64,000 nt of DNA from an uncultured Verrucomicrobiales bacterium (GTDB taxonomy: Bacteria > Verrucomicrobiota > Verrucomicrobiia > Verrucomicrobiales > DEV007): positions 91,530-155,529 of the forward strand of contig CALAHF010000164.1 in assembly GCA_937891465.1 (NCBI GenBank), given 5' to 3'. Positions within the stretch are counted from its first letter, which is position 1. Each line of letters begins with the position of its first letter. Both the position numbers and the translations under genes were made by a program. Shown here piece after piece: positions 35,345 through 42,707 of this stretch. A model generated the notes under the pieces. It had not been told where the DNA came from, did not search any database, and saw only the letters and a list, made by a program, of their open reading frames with translations.

Positions 35345-36390
35345 TTTCCGATTTTGAGGCGCTGTCTAGTTTCCAGATTTGATGCAGCTTCCGCTCAATC
35401 CAGCCTTTCAGTTCAAAGAGATCGTGAACGCTGCGCCAGGCATCCAGAGCCTTCGCACTGCGCTCATCGCCCACTTCCAAATAGTAATGAGACGGTCGCA
35501 TGGCGTCTGCGGAACCTTCTCGTGGCGTCGAATCGTCTTGCTGCCTTCTCGTCGATTTTCCAACTGTTTGAAGCTCGTGGTAAAGAATTGCGCCACACGC
35601 ACCACGCTTCCATCAAATCAAAAATCGCTTCCCTCAGTTGCTCGTGACGTAGTCGATCATGACCGAGTAGTTGCCGCACGTGAGTCGAGTTTTTCTGCTC
35701 CACGTGAGCTTGATCATTCTTGTGATAGGGACGTGAACGACTCAGCTCCACCGGGCTTTTTCGATCCGTAAAATAACCATACAAATGGCGGTTCAAAAAC
35801 TCCCCGCCTTTGTCGATGTCCACTCCCAAAATGGTGAAGGGAAGGTCAGCCTCGATTCCCTTGAACGCCTCGAGACGTTGTGCTGACCTCGATTCCAGCT
35901 CGGTCGAACTTCAGTCCAACCGCTGAAGGTATCCGTCGCCGTCAGGCTCCAGATAAAACTTTCACCCATGTTTCCGCCGCAGTGCGCGACGGTGTCCGCT
36001 TCGAGCCGGCCGGGGTGTTTCGCATCCCAGCATTCCGCCCGGATCGGGATGAGCTTTTTCATCGCCGCATTCGCTTTCGGCGTCCGACGTGCCCGCAGTG
36101 AGACTGCCTACTTTTTTTCGGTGCCAGCACCCGATCGATCTGCGCCGCGCTAATCATCATCACTTCCGCTTTTAACTCCGGCGAAAGATCTCGACCAAGC
36201 TTTCGTTCATACGACGCAATCCAGTCCTTGAGCATTGGGCGAAGGCGTTTCCCGCACGGTTGTTCGGCGGCTTTCCAAATCGTAAAAAGAACCTCGGCAG
36301 CTTCGTCGCTATAGATTTTTTTTCGCCCTCGTTTTTTCGGTTTGGAGCCATCGCAACGATTCGGCCCCCGCGGCGCTTTGAGCAGCGCGA
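35345..36390 (-). pseudogene. DDE (integrase-core) transposase remnant, several frameshifts
   Basis: Pieces in successive frames on the minus strand rebuild one transposase. In order: KRGRKKIYSDEAAEVLFTIW to ISAAQIDRVLAPKK (about 36385-36095); AMKKLIPIRAECWDAKHPGR, LEADTVAHCGGNM and ATDTFSGWTEVRPSWNRG with the first and second acidic residues (36062-35880); GVDIDKGGEFLNRHLYGYF and SRPYHKNDQAHVEQKN with the last glutamate region (35829-35600); FFTTSFKQLENRREGSKTIR (35605-35480); and LEVGDERSAKALDAW to WIERKLHQIWKL (35480-35350). At least four frameshifts separate them and both ends are missing. It is a dead transposase of the type often annotated as integrase catalytic domain protein. Confidence 0.8.
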
Positions 36391-36399
36391 CGTGGATGA

Positions 36400-36711
36400 G
36401 TCAAGCGCGGCAAAGCGCTCAACCTACTCATCCGCCTCGAAGATCGCTACGAGGAGATCATGGGGTTCTTCGAGTACGAAGACGTGCCCTTTGACAACAA
36501 CCAGGCCGAGCGAGACTTGCGCATGATGAAAACCCGCGAGAAAATCAGCAGCACCCTCCGCAGCGAGGATCACGCAACGCTATTTGCTGACATCCGCAGC
36601 GTCATCTCCACGGTGCGCAAGCAATCGTGCAACCTGCTTGACACGCTCGGTGAAATGCTTCGCACCCCCGGCCAATTGGGCGACTCGCTCGTCGACGGGG
36701 CAAAGAACTGA
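36400..36711 (+). pseudogene. IS66-family transposase, C-terminal fragment
   Basis: About 103 codons open from just after a TGA at 36397: KRGKALNLLIRLEDRYEEIM, then the IS66 signature DVPFDNNQAERDLRMMKTRE, KISSTLRSEDHATLFADIRS and VISTVRKQSCNLLDTL, ending at a TGA at 36709. This is the end of the DDE_Tnp_IS66 domain with its last acidic residue (E of AERDLR). The N-terminal three quarters are gone; the DDE remnant on the opposite strand begins at once on the left. No IS66 terminal repeats or partner orfs are seen. Confidence 0.85.
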
Positions 36712-36903
36712 AGCGACTCTTCCGCCCTTGTCTCACGCGATGAGACTCAATATGGTCCGAAGGACCTGAATAGTTGCTTTTTATGAGGCAATGGGCCTCA
36801 ACATCCGGATCAGTGATTTTCGCTTCGGTGGCTCTTTTTATGAGGCAACGGCTATCGGATCGTGGAAAAGCGTTTTCTTGCAAATTGGCTGCAAGTGCGC
36901 AAG

Positions 36904-37731
36904 ATGCCTCCCGCCATGCTGGAGGGTAAAAAAATCGCAATCGTCATGCCTGGTTATTTCGCTGAGAAAACCTTGGAGAAGACGGTGAATGACATTCCAA
37001 AAGACATCGCGGATTTTATTATCCTGAGCGATGACTGTTCGAAGGACCGCACGGTCGAAGTCGCGAAGGAGCTCGGAATCGAGGTTCACGTCAATAATCC
37101 GAATCTCGGTTACGGCGGCAATGTGAAGCAGTGCCTGCAATACGGGCTGGATTCAGGGGCGGACATCATTATTCAGCTGCACCCGGATTATCAGTACACC
37201 CCGAAATTGATCCCGGCGATGGCGGGAATGCTCTTGCTGGAAGGTACCTACGATTTGGTGTTGGGATCGCGCATTTCAGGCCGCGGCGCGCTTTCGGGCG
37301 GGATGCCGGTTTGGAAATATCTGGCAAACTGGGGGATCACGAACTTTATGGATCTGTGTCTCGGACGACGCCACACGGAGTATCACACGGGCTATCGCGG
37401 CTACACGCGCAAACTACTGGAAGAGGTGAATTTCCACGCGCTGAGTGATGATTTCATTTTCGACAACAACCTGCTCGTTGCCACAGTGGATAGGGGCTAC
37501 GGGACGTGCGAGGTGACTTGCCCGACAGTCTACGAAGAAGACAGCAGCTCGATCAGTTTTCAAAAAGCGCTGAAATACGGCTTCCTTTGTCTGGGAATTT
37601 CGATCAAGCAATTTGGCCGGCGCTGGGTGCGAAAAGTTCGTGGCGAGGAATCGCGTTTGCTCCAACACGCGGCTTTTTCTCACACGAAGAGACCTAAAGG
37701 AGAGGATTCCAATTCTTCTGAAAACGACTAA
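36904..37731 (+). CDS. Glycosyltransferase family 2
   Basis: About 275 residues. The GT-A fold has IAIVMPGYFAEKTLEKTVND, the metal/UDP aspartates in IILSDDCSKDRT, GYGGNVKQCLQYGLDSGAD, then ADIIIQLHPDYQYTP with the second aspartate and VLGSRISGRGALSGG. TEYHTGYRGYTRKLLEEV fits the dolichol-phosphate-mannose synthase/GtrB-like group; no C-terminal membrane pair is present. It probably adds a sugar to a lipid carrier or glycan at the inner face of the membrane. The frame is open to 36862; I prefer the ATG at 36904 (36916 is also possible). The stretch before it is IS66 debris with a direct repeat. Confidence 0.85.
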   Translation: MPPAMLEGKKIAIVMPGYFAEKTLEKTVNDIPKDIADFIILSDDCSKDRTVEVAKELGIEVHVNNPNLGYGGNVKQCLQYGLDSGADIIIQLHPDYQYTPKLIPAMAGMLLLEGTYDLVLGSRISGRGALSGGMPVWKYLANWGITNFMDLCLGRRHTEYHTGYRGYTRKLLEEVNFHALSDDFIFDNNLLVATVDRGYGTCEVTCPTVYEEDSSSISFQKALKYGFLCLGISIKQFGRRWVRKVRGEESRLLQHAAFSHTKRPKGEDSNSSEND

Positions 37732-37740
37732 AATAGTAAT

Positions 37741-39096
37741 GTGACTGAAGGTGTTGAAAATCCCCCATCGAATTTTACCGGAATCTTAAAACGGCTCGGG
37801 CCGGGATTGATTCTGGCCGGTTCAATCGTCGGGTCCGGCGAGTTGGTTGCGACAACGCGCACGGGAGCTGAGGCGGGTTTCACCCTGCTGTGGCTGATCA
37901 TTGTCGGCTGTGTTCTGAAGGTGTTTTGTCAGATCGAGATTTCGCGTCACTGCATCGTCAATCGTGAAACAACGATTTCGGCGCTACTGCGGATTCCGAA
38001 ATTCGGAAAATTTGTCGCCTGGTTTTGGTTCATCACGTTTTTAAGCGGGCTAGGGCAGCTCGGCGGAATTGTCGGGGGCGTCGGACAAGCGCTCGAAATC
38101 ACGGCACCGATTTTCGGCGAACACAGCGCGAAGTGGTGGGCGGCGATTGTAACTGCCGTGACAGTCGTGATGCTGGCACGTGGCGGTTTTACATTCATCG
38201 AAATCTTCTGCACAGTGCTGGTGGGTGCGTTCACAATCATTACCGTTGGCAATCTCTTCGCCCTGCAAACGAAGCCGGAATGGGCCATTTCAGGCGAGGA
38301 ACTGGCCAGCGGCCTGACCTTTAGCCTGCCCGGAGTGGATGGAGCGTTGCTGACGGCGTTGGCAACGTTCGGCATTATCGGAGTCGGCGCAGCGGAGTTG
38401 GTGGCGTATCCGTATTGGTGCCTCGAAAAAGGCTACGGACGCTGGATCGGGCCTCGGGATGGTTCACCTGAATGGCTGAAACGGGCGCGTGGTTGGATCG
38501 GAATTTTGAAAATCGACGCGTGGGGTTCCATGGTTGTCTACACGCTAAGCACGGTGGCTTTTTACCTGCTCGGCGCAGCGGTTTTGAATCGAGCCGGCAT
38601 TCTACCCGAAAGAGAGGAAATGATCAGCAAACTCGCGGCGATGTATGAGCCGGTCTTCGGCGACACCGGCAGGCTCGTGCTGTTGGTCGGTGCCTTTGCG
38701 GTGTTGTTTTCGACGTTTTTTGTCTCGAACGCAACGAAATCGCGTTTGATGACCGATGCGTTGCATGTCTTTAAAATCCGCAAACTGGCCGATGGCAACG
38801 AACGCACGAAATCGATTCGGTTTTTCGGCTGGTTGTTCCCCATTTTATGTTTGGGGATTTATTTGATCTATCCGAGTCCCCTGAAGCTCGTGCTTTTCTC
38901 CGGCCTGATGCAGGCACTGCTGTTACCGCTGTTGAGCATCGCTGCGTTGTATTTCCGCTTTCAGGTTCGTGATCCCGAATTGAAACCGAGTCGGCTCTGG
39001 GATGCGTTTTTGATCCTCTCGACCATCGCGTTCTGGATCGTAGGCATCTATTTGGTGTGGACTAAGGGTGGGCAGCTGTGGGCGGCTTTGTTTTAG
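37741..39096 (+). CDS. Nramp-family transporter with a non-canonical metal site
   Basis: A 451-residue inner-membrane protein with about 11 helices and Nramp-like order. Helix 1 reads GPGLILAGSIVGSGELVATT; canonical Nramp has DPGN at this break, here replaced by G-S-G-E. Helix 6 reads ATFGIIGVGAAELVAYPYW in place of the MPH motif. The protein therefore belongs to an Nramp-related branch common in planctomycetes and verrucomicrobia whose substrate I cannot name. The GTG start at 37741 lies nine bases after the glycosyltransferase stop; no nearby ATG is in frame. Confidence 0.85.
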   Translation: MTEGVENPPSNFTGILKRLGPGLILAGSIVGSGELVATTRTGAEAGFTLLWLIIVGCVLKVFCQIEISRHCIVNRETTISALLRIPKFGKFVAWFWFITFLSGLGQLGGIVGGVGQALEITAPIFGEHSAKWWAAIVTAVTVVMLARGGFTFIEIFCTVLVGAFTIITVGNLFALQTKPEWAISGEELASGLTFSLPGVDGALLTALATFGIIGVGAAELVAYPYWCLEKGYGRWIGPRDGSPEWLKRARGWIGILKIDAWGSMVVYTLSTVAFYLLGAAVLNRAGILPEREEMISKLAAMYEPVFGDTGRLVLLVGAFAVLFSTFFVSNATKSRLMTDALHVFKIRKLADGNERTKSIRFFGWLFPILCLGIYLIYPSPLKLVLFSGLMQALLLPLLSIAALYFRFQVRDPELKPSRLWDAFLILSTIAFWIVGIYLVWTKGGQLWAALF

Positions 39097-39103
39097 AACG
39101 GAG

Positions 39104-39131
39104 TTGAGAATCCAGCACACCAACGTATTCT
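39104..39131 (+). promoter_or_regulatory. Likely sigma-70 promoter of the RNase P RNA
   Basis: TTGAGA (39104-39109) and TATTCT (39126-39131) are separated by 16 bases. The RNase P RNA 5' end, as defined by its first helix, follows seven bases later at 39138. Confidence 0.5.
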
Positions 39132-39137
39132 CACTAT

Positions 39138-39547
39138 GAACAAATCGGAGATGATCGCTTGTTCCTTCGGGAGTGAGAGGAAAGTCCGAACACCGCAAGG
39201 CAGTGTGCCCGATGAAAGTTGGGGCGGCATTTGGCGAAAGCCGGTGTCGACAGATAGTGTCGCAGAAATTAAACCGCCCCACCGATTCGTCGGTGACGGT
39301 AAGGGTGAAATGGCGAGGTAAGAGCTCACCGCCCCGGAGGTAACGACGGGGGCAAAGAAAAACCTCTCACGGTGCAAGACATAACAGAACAAACGGGTTG
39401 CCTGCCCGGTTCCGCTTCGGCGGTATGAGTTCGGGTAATAGTCGCACCCCGCTTGCGGGGAATTGGTCTTCGGATCAGTTAGATAAATGATCGTCCGTTG
39501 CCCACTTCGGTGGGTGGCGAACAAAATTCGGCTTACGGGATTTGTTC
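39138..39547 (+). ncRNA. rnpB: RNase P RNA, bacterial class A
   Basis: The RNA subunit of the tRNA 5'-processing ribozyme. Universal landmarks are visible in order: GAGGAAAGTCCGAACACC near 39177, GGGTGAAATGGCGAGGTAAG with AGCTCACC near 39304, GTGCAAGACATAACAGAAC, AGATAAATGATCGTC near 39480 and ACAAAATTCGGCTTACGG near 39530. The ends are set by a perfect nine-base first helix, GAACAAATC at 39138-39146 with GATTTGTTC at 39539-39547. A T-rich tract follows. The extra hairpins CCCGCTTGCGGGG and CCCACTTCGGTGGG are as in class A RNAs. Confidence 0.93.
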
Positions 39548-39589
39548 ACCTTTTTTAGAATGAAAAAAATGACCCTGATGGGAATGAGA

Positions 39590-40107
39590 TAGCCGCAAAA
39601 AAGCGCAAAATGCACAAAAAATTACGATCAAAGATCGTGGGAAAGGGCGTATTTTTTTATGTAAAGACCAGGTGCTCCGAAGTTGATTAGAAGCTCGTGC
39701 TCGATGCCTGATGAACGGAGATAGCCGGGTAATTGAGCGGTGTGTTCCTTTGTAGTGATTTTAACTGCCTTCAGCTCAACGAGAAGGCAATCTTCGATGA
39801 ACAAGTCTGCATAGAAATCACCAAGCAGTGTTCCGTCTTCATCAAAAATCGGGAGTGGATGCTGTCGCTCGACTTTCAGCCCCAATTTTGTCAGCCGGTG
39901 TTTCAATCCGTTCTCATATACTTTCTCCAAATGGCCATGACGGAGATACGACTGGAGTGCGAAGCTCGTCTCACGAATGATGTCGCATAGCTCAAAGACG
40001 GAAGTATATGGCTTGTCCATGCCAATGGTTATGGCCGCTGGCCGCAAAAAAGTAGAGGCAAAAAATATCTACCTCCTTTTTGCGTATTTTGCGCTTTTTT
40101 GCGGCTA
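39590..40107. mobile_element. GxxExxY cassette with 31-base terminal inverted repeats
   Basis: The left end (39590-39620) begins TAGCCGCAAAAAAGCGCAAA and the right end (40077-40107), read on the opposite strand, begins with the same 20 bases; over 31 bases 29 agree. Between them is a single gene coding for a GxxExxY protein. A third, partial copy (GGCCGCAAAAAAG, followed by an AAAAAAT stretch) lies at 40039-40065. The ends abut TA on both sides. No transposase lies inside. The architecture is that of a small non-autonomous mobile unit. Confidence 0.7.
39628..40020 (-). CDS. GxxExxY protein
   Basis: A 130-residue protein of the GxxExxY family. The name-giving motif is seen as GHLEKVYENGL (G-x-x-E-x-x-Y). 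LPIFDEDGTLLGDFYADLFI and LLVELKAVKITTKEHTAQLP resemble the D...ExK core of PD-(D/E)XK nucleases, and YLRSSGIEHELLINFG ends the fold. The biological role is not established. The ATG at 40020 fits; an in-frame ATG at 40047 lies further out, towards the right inverted repeat. The whole gene sits within the inverted repeats at 39590 and 40107. Confidence 0.85.
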   Translation of the reverse strand: MDKPYTSVFELCDIIRETSFALQSYLRHGHLEKVYENGLKHRLTKLGLKVERQHPLPIFDEDGTLLGDFYADLFIEDCLLVELKAVKITTKEHTAQLPGYLRSSGIEHELLINFGAPGLYIKKYALSHDL

Positions 40108-40131
40108 TAAACACGAAGCCGATCCGCTGCA

Positions 40132-41007
40132 TTACTTCACGTAAGCAGCGTTTCGAACGCCGTCTTCGCTGAGATTGCCGGTTGCCCAAAGCAAGCCGCG
40201 TGTCACAAGATCCATGTAGCGGTCATCCGCAACGGTATCGTTTTCGTGACCCAGACTGGTGCTGAAAATCTTGGTCTTCTTAGGACCGTATTCGTTGGTC
40301 CATACAACAACGGCATTTGCCTCTTTTGGCTTCGCATCAGGATTTGCCTTGAGTTCCTTTTTCCTTGGTGCCTGCATCTGCTTGCCTAATGCCACCGTTG
40401 TTGTGCCTTCGAAAATCTGAACATTGTTATACAGCTCTTCATTGATGGTCGTCCATGGCTTCATGCCTTTCGTGATTGGATTCTTAGGATCTGAAAATGT
40501 CACATCGATCGGTGTCTTGGGACCGTGGCTGGTGGACTGAATCCCAATCATTTCATACCAACCTGCGTTGTCGTCGCCGAGATTTACAGGCTCTTTGAAG
40601 TTACCCCAGCGATAGCTGTGCATGGCGCAGTGGAGATTGATCGCAGGAACGCCGCCTTTGTGAGCATCGAGAATCCGATTCACATAATCTTTATCCATCA
40701 CGCTTGCAGAACACTCATCGTGAATGACGAGGTCGTAGCCTTTTGCCCAATCTTTGGATTCATAAATAGGAAAGGTGGCATCGGTTTTTTTACTGGGATT
40801 AAACTCGATCGTCACCTCTGCATTGAGTCGCTGCTCAATGCCGGCTTTCAACAATTTCGACTGGGTTTCGTAGTCGTGACAGCAACCGCCGGCGACGACG
40901 AGCACTTTCAAAGTCTCAGCTTTTTTGTCTGAGTCCTGCGCAATCGCCAGCCCAAAAACGGCCGCGAGAATTGAAACAGGGAGAATGGTTTTAAGGAGAT
41001 TTTTCAC
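40132..41007 (-). CDS. Secreted ThuA-domain protein
   Basis: A 291-residue protein with a signal peptide (ending VFGLAIAQ near residue 24) and a ThuA-like class I glutamine amidotransferase fold: LKVLVVAGGCCHDYETQSKL, GYDLVIHDECSASV, PAINLHCAMHSYRWG and the HGPKTPIDVTFSDP strand. TMNEELYNN-type text (TINEELYNNVQIFEG) and FSTSLGHENDTVADDRYMDL are typical of the family in PVC bacteria. The name comes from trehalose use in Rhizobium, but the activity of these secreted relatives is unproven; they often accompany haem-binding propeller/HEAT proteins such as that at 59007-62372. Confidence 0.9.
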   Translation of the reverse strand: MKNLLKTILPVSILAAVFGLAIAQDSDKKAETLKVLVVAGGCCHDYETQSKLLKAGIEQRLNAEVTIEFNPSKKTDATFPIYESKDWAKGYDLVIHDECSASVMDKDYVNRILDAHKGGVPAINLHCAMHSYRWGNFKEPVNLGDDNAGWYEMIGIQSTSHGPKTPIDVTFSDPKNPITKGMKPWTTINEELYNNVQIFEGTTTVALGKQMQAPRKKELKANPDAKPKEANAVVVWTNEYGPKKTKIFSTSLGHENDTVADDRYMDLVTRGLLWATGNLSEDGVRNAAYVK

Positions 41008-41112
41008 AAGATTAGAAATTAAAATGAATCTAAGTAGCCTCTTTTTTTAATCGGAAACGGGATCAGAAACAAGTCTTTAGCCCAACACGCCCAGGGGATC
41101 GCGGAGTTTCTC

Positions 41113-42249
41113 TCAGCAATAAACCCGCTTCACACGTCTCGTCAGACTGGTGAGAATTTCCCAAGGAATCGTGCCTGCTTTTTCTGCAAATTCCGCCGTG
41201 GAAATTGACTCCGCTCCTTGATTTCCAATTAAAACGGCTTCGTCCCCGGATTGAACCTCGTCACTATCGAGCGCAGAAACATCGACGACAATTTGATCCA
41301 TCGTCACCCGACCGATCAACGGACATCGTTTTCCTCCGATGAGAACTTCGATGCCTGAACCGGACAGTGATCGCGGGTAGCCATCGCCATAACCAGCTGC
41401 CAGTGTAGCCACGCGCATCTTTTTATCCGCAATAAAAGTCCTGCCGTAACTCACTGAAGCACCCGAATTTAATTCGCGGACGAGCGTAACGCGAGCCTTC
41501 AACGTGAGTGCGCGCTTCAAACCGGTTGGGATCTCGGGGAGCGGTGAAATCCCATAAATCGCAAGTCCGGGACGAATCAACGCAGCCTGAGGCATTTTTT
41601 TCTGAAACCCAATAACGCCAGCAGAGTTGGCGAGATGGAAATGACATCCATCAGGAATTTCAAGCGAAGCCACGATTTGATTAAATGAATCAATTTGTCG
41701 ATTCGTAAACTCAGCATCTTCATCAGCAGAAGGAAAATGCGTCGCGATTCCTTCCAATTGCAGCTCAGAATGCTGCCCGATCGCATCGATTAAAGCGCCG
41801 ATTTCACGCTCCCCAATTCCCATTCGACCCATGCCGGTATCGACAACGGCATGCAATCGCGCCGATTGGGACAACTCTTTTGCCACCCGAGCATAGGCTT
41901 CTACTTCTTCAAAAGAGGATACGGTTCCGGAAAATCCATGGGCAACAATGGCAGTGCGCTCGGCGTCGCAGGCGGCAGCGCTCAAAACCAGAATCCCATC
42001 AAACTCGCCAATCGTATCTCCCAATCGAAGCGCTTCCTCGACATTGGCGACGCCAAACCACGAGATTCCCACTTCCGCCAAGACGCGACCCACTTTTTCC
42101 AACCCGTGCCCGTAGCCGTCCGCTTTTACAATTGCCATGACATCGCACTTCTCGCCCGCAAGGGCCCGCAAAACGTTCGCGTTTTGGCGAAGCGCAGCGC
42201 AATCGATTTCCGCCCAACAACGTGGCGGTGGCAATGGGATGGAGGGCAT
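41113..42249 (-). CDS. alr: Alanine racemase
   Basis: A 378-residue PLP enzyme converting L- to D-alanine for peptidoglycan. The PLP lysine is K42 in MAIVKADGYGHG. ARLHAVVDTGMGRMGI and IATHFPSADE continue the barrel, RPGLAIYGISPLPE and GASVSYGRTFIADKKMRVAT (second catalytic tyrosine) follow, with GYGDGYPRSLSG and CPLIGRVTMDQIVVD in the C-terminal beta domain. All motifs and the length are normal. It diverges from the DUF3817 gene, whose start lies about 86 bases away. Confidence 0.96.
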   Translation of the reverse strand: MPSIPLPPPRCWAEIDCAALRQNANVLRALAGEKCDVMAIVKADGYGHGLEKVGRVLAEVGISWFGVANVEEALRLGDTIGEFDGILVLSAAACDAERTAIVAHGFSGTVSSFEEVEAYARVAKELSQSARLHAVVDTGMGRMGIGEREIGALIDAIGQHSELQLEGIATHFPSADEDAEFTNRQIDSFNQIVASLEIPDGCHFHLANSAGVIGFQKKMPQAALIRPGLAIYGISPLPEIPTGLKRALTLKARVTLVRELNSGASVSYGRTFIADKKMRVATLAAGYGDGYPRSLSGSGIEVLIGGKRCPLIGRVTMDQIVVDVSALDSDEVQSGDEAVLIGNQGAESISTAEFAEKAGTIPWEILTSLTRRVKRVYC

Positions 42250-42335
42250 AAATGAGTAATGTGCTGTATTTTTTTGAACGTGCCACTTTTCCCCGCACTT
42301 TACGATGCGACGTTATTAATAGAATTTTCCTAAAA

Positions 42336-42629
42336 ATGGACCTCAGCACCAATTTCAATCGGCTCCGCCTTTCATCGATCCTCGATGGAATTTCCTATAT
42401 CATTCTGCTCGGCATTGCGATGCCACTGAAATACCTCGCAGGTATGCCGATGGCCGTTCGGATCGTCGGGATGCTCCACGGCGTCTTCTTTCTCGCGCTT
42501 TGTTTGTTTCTCTTGCTCGCCCTCATCGAGAAAAAACTGTCGTTCAAATGGTGCGTCATAGTCTTTCTTTGTGCCCTGATTCCGTTTGCTCCATTTTTCC
42601 TCGATCGAAAATTAGCGAAAAAAGCGTGA
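42336..42629 (+). CDS. DUF3817 small membrane protein
   Basis: A 97-residue membrane protein. NRLRLSSILDGISYIILLGI is the family's opening helix, with EGxSY written here as DGISY, followed by MPLKYLAGMPMAVRIVGMLH with the conserved histidine, then two further helices (FFLALCLFLLLALIEKK and CVIVFLCALIPFAPFF). The function of DUF3817 is unknown. The frame is open upstream to 42252, but the family start is MDLSTNF at 42336. Confidence 0.85.
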   Translation: MDLSTNFNRLRLSSILDGISYIILLGIAMPLKYLAGMPMAVRIVGMLHGVFFLALCLFLLLALIEKKLSFKWCVIVFLCALIPFAPFFLDRKLAKKA

Positions 42630-42707
42630 CGTTTTACCAGTTCGTTGCTGTCATATAAGACAAGTTCGTTTAAAAAAGAGCTCTCCTTTTAGTCAAATTT
42701 CAGATTC

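Noticed and set aside
34748..35501. Minus-strand open frames across the end of the helicase
   Set aside because: They shadow the helicase and the repeat; only the part from 35345 upward matches a known protein, the transposase remnant.
39093..39524. Open frame of 143 codons on the minus strand
   Set aside because: It lies over the RNase P RNA, whose conserved landmarks explain the sequence fully.
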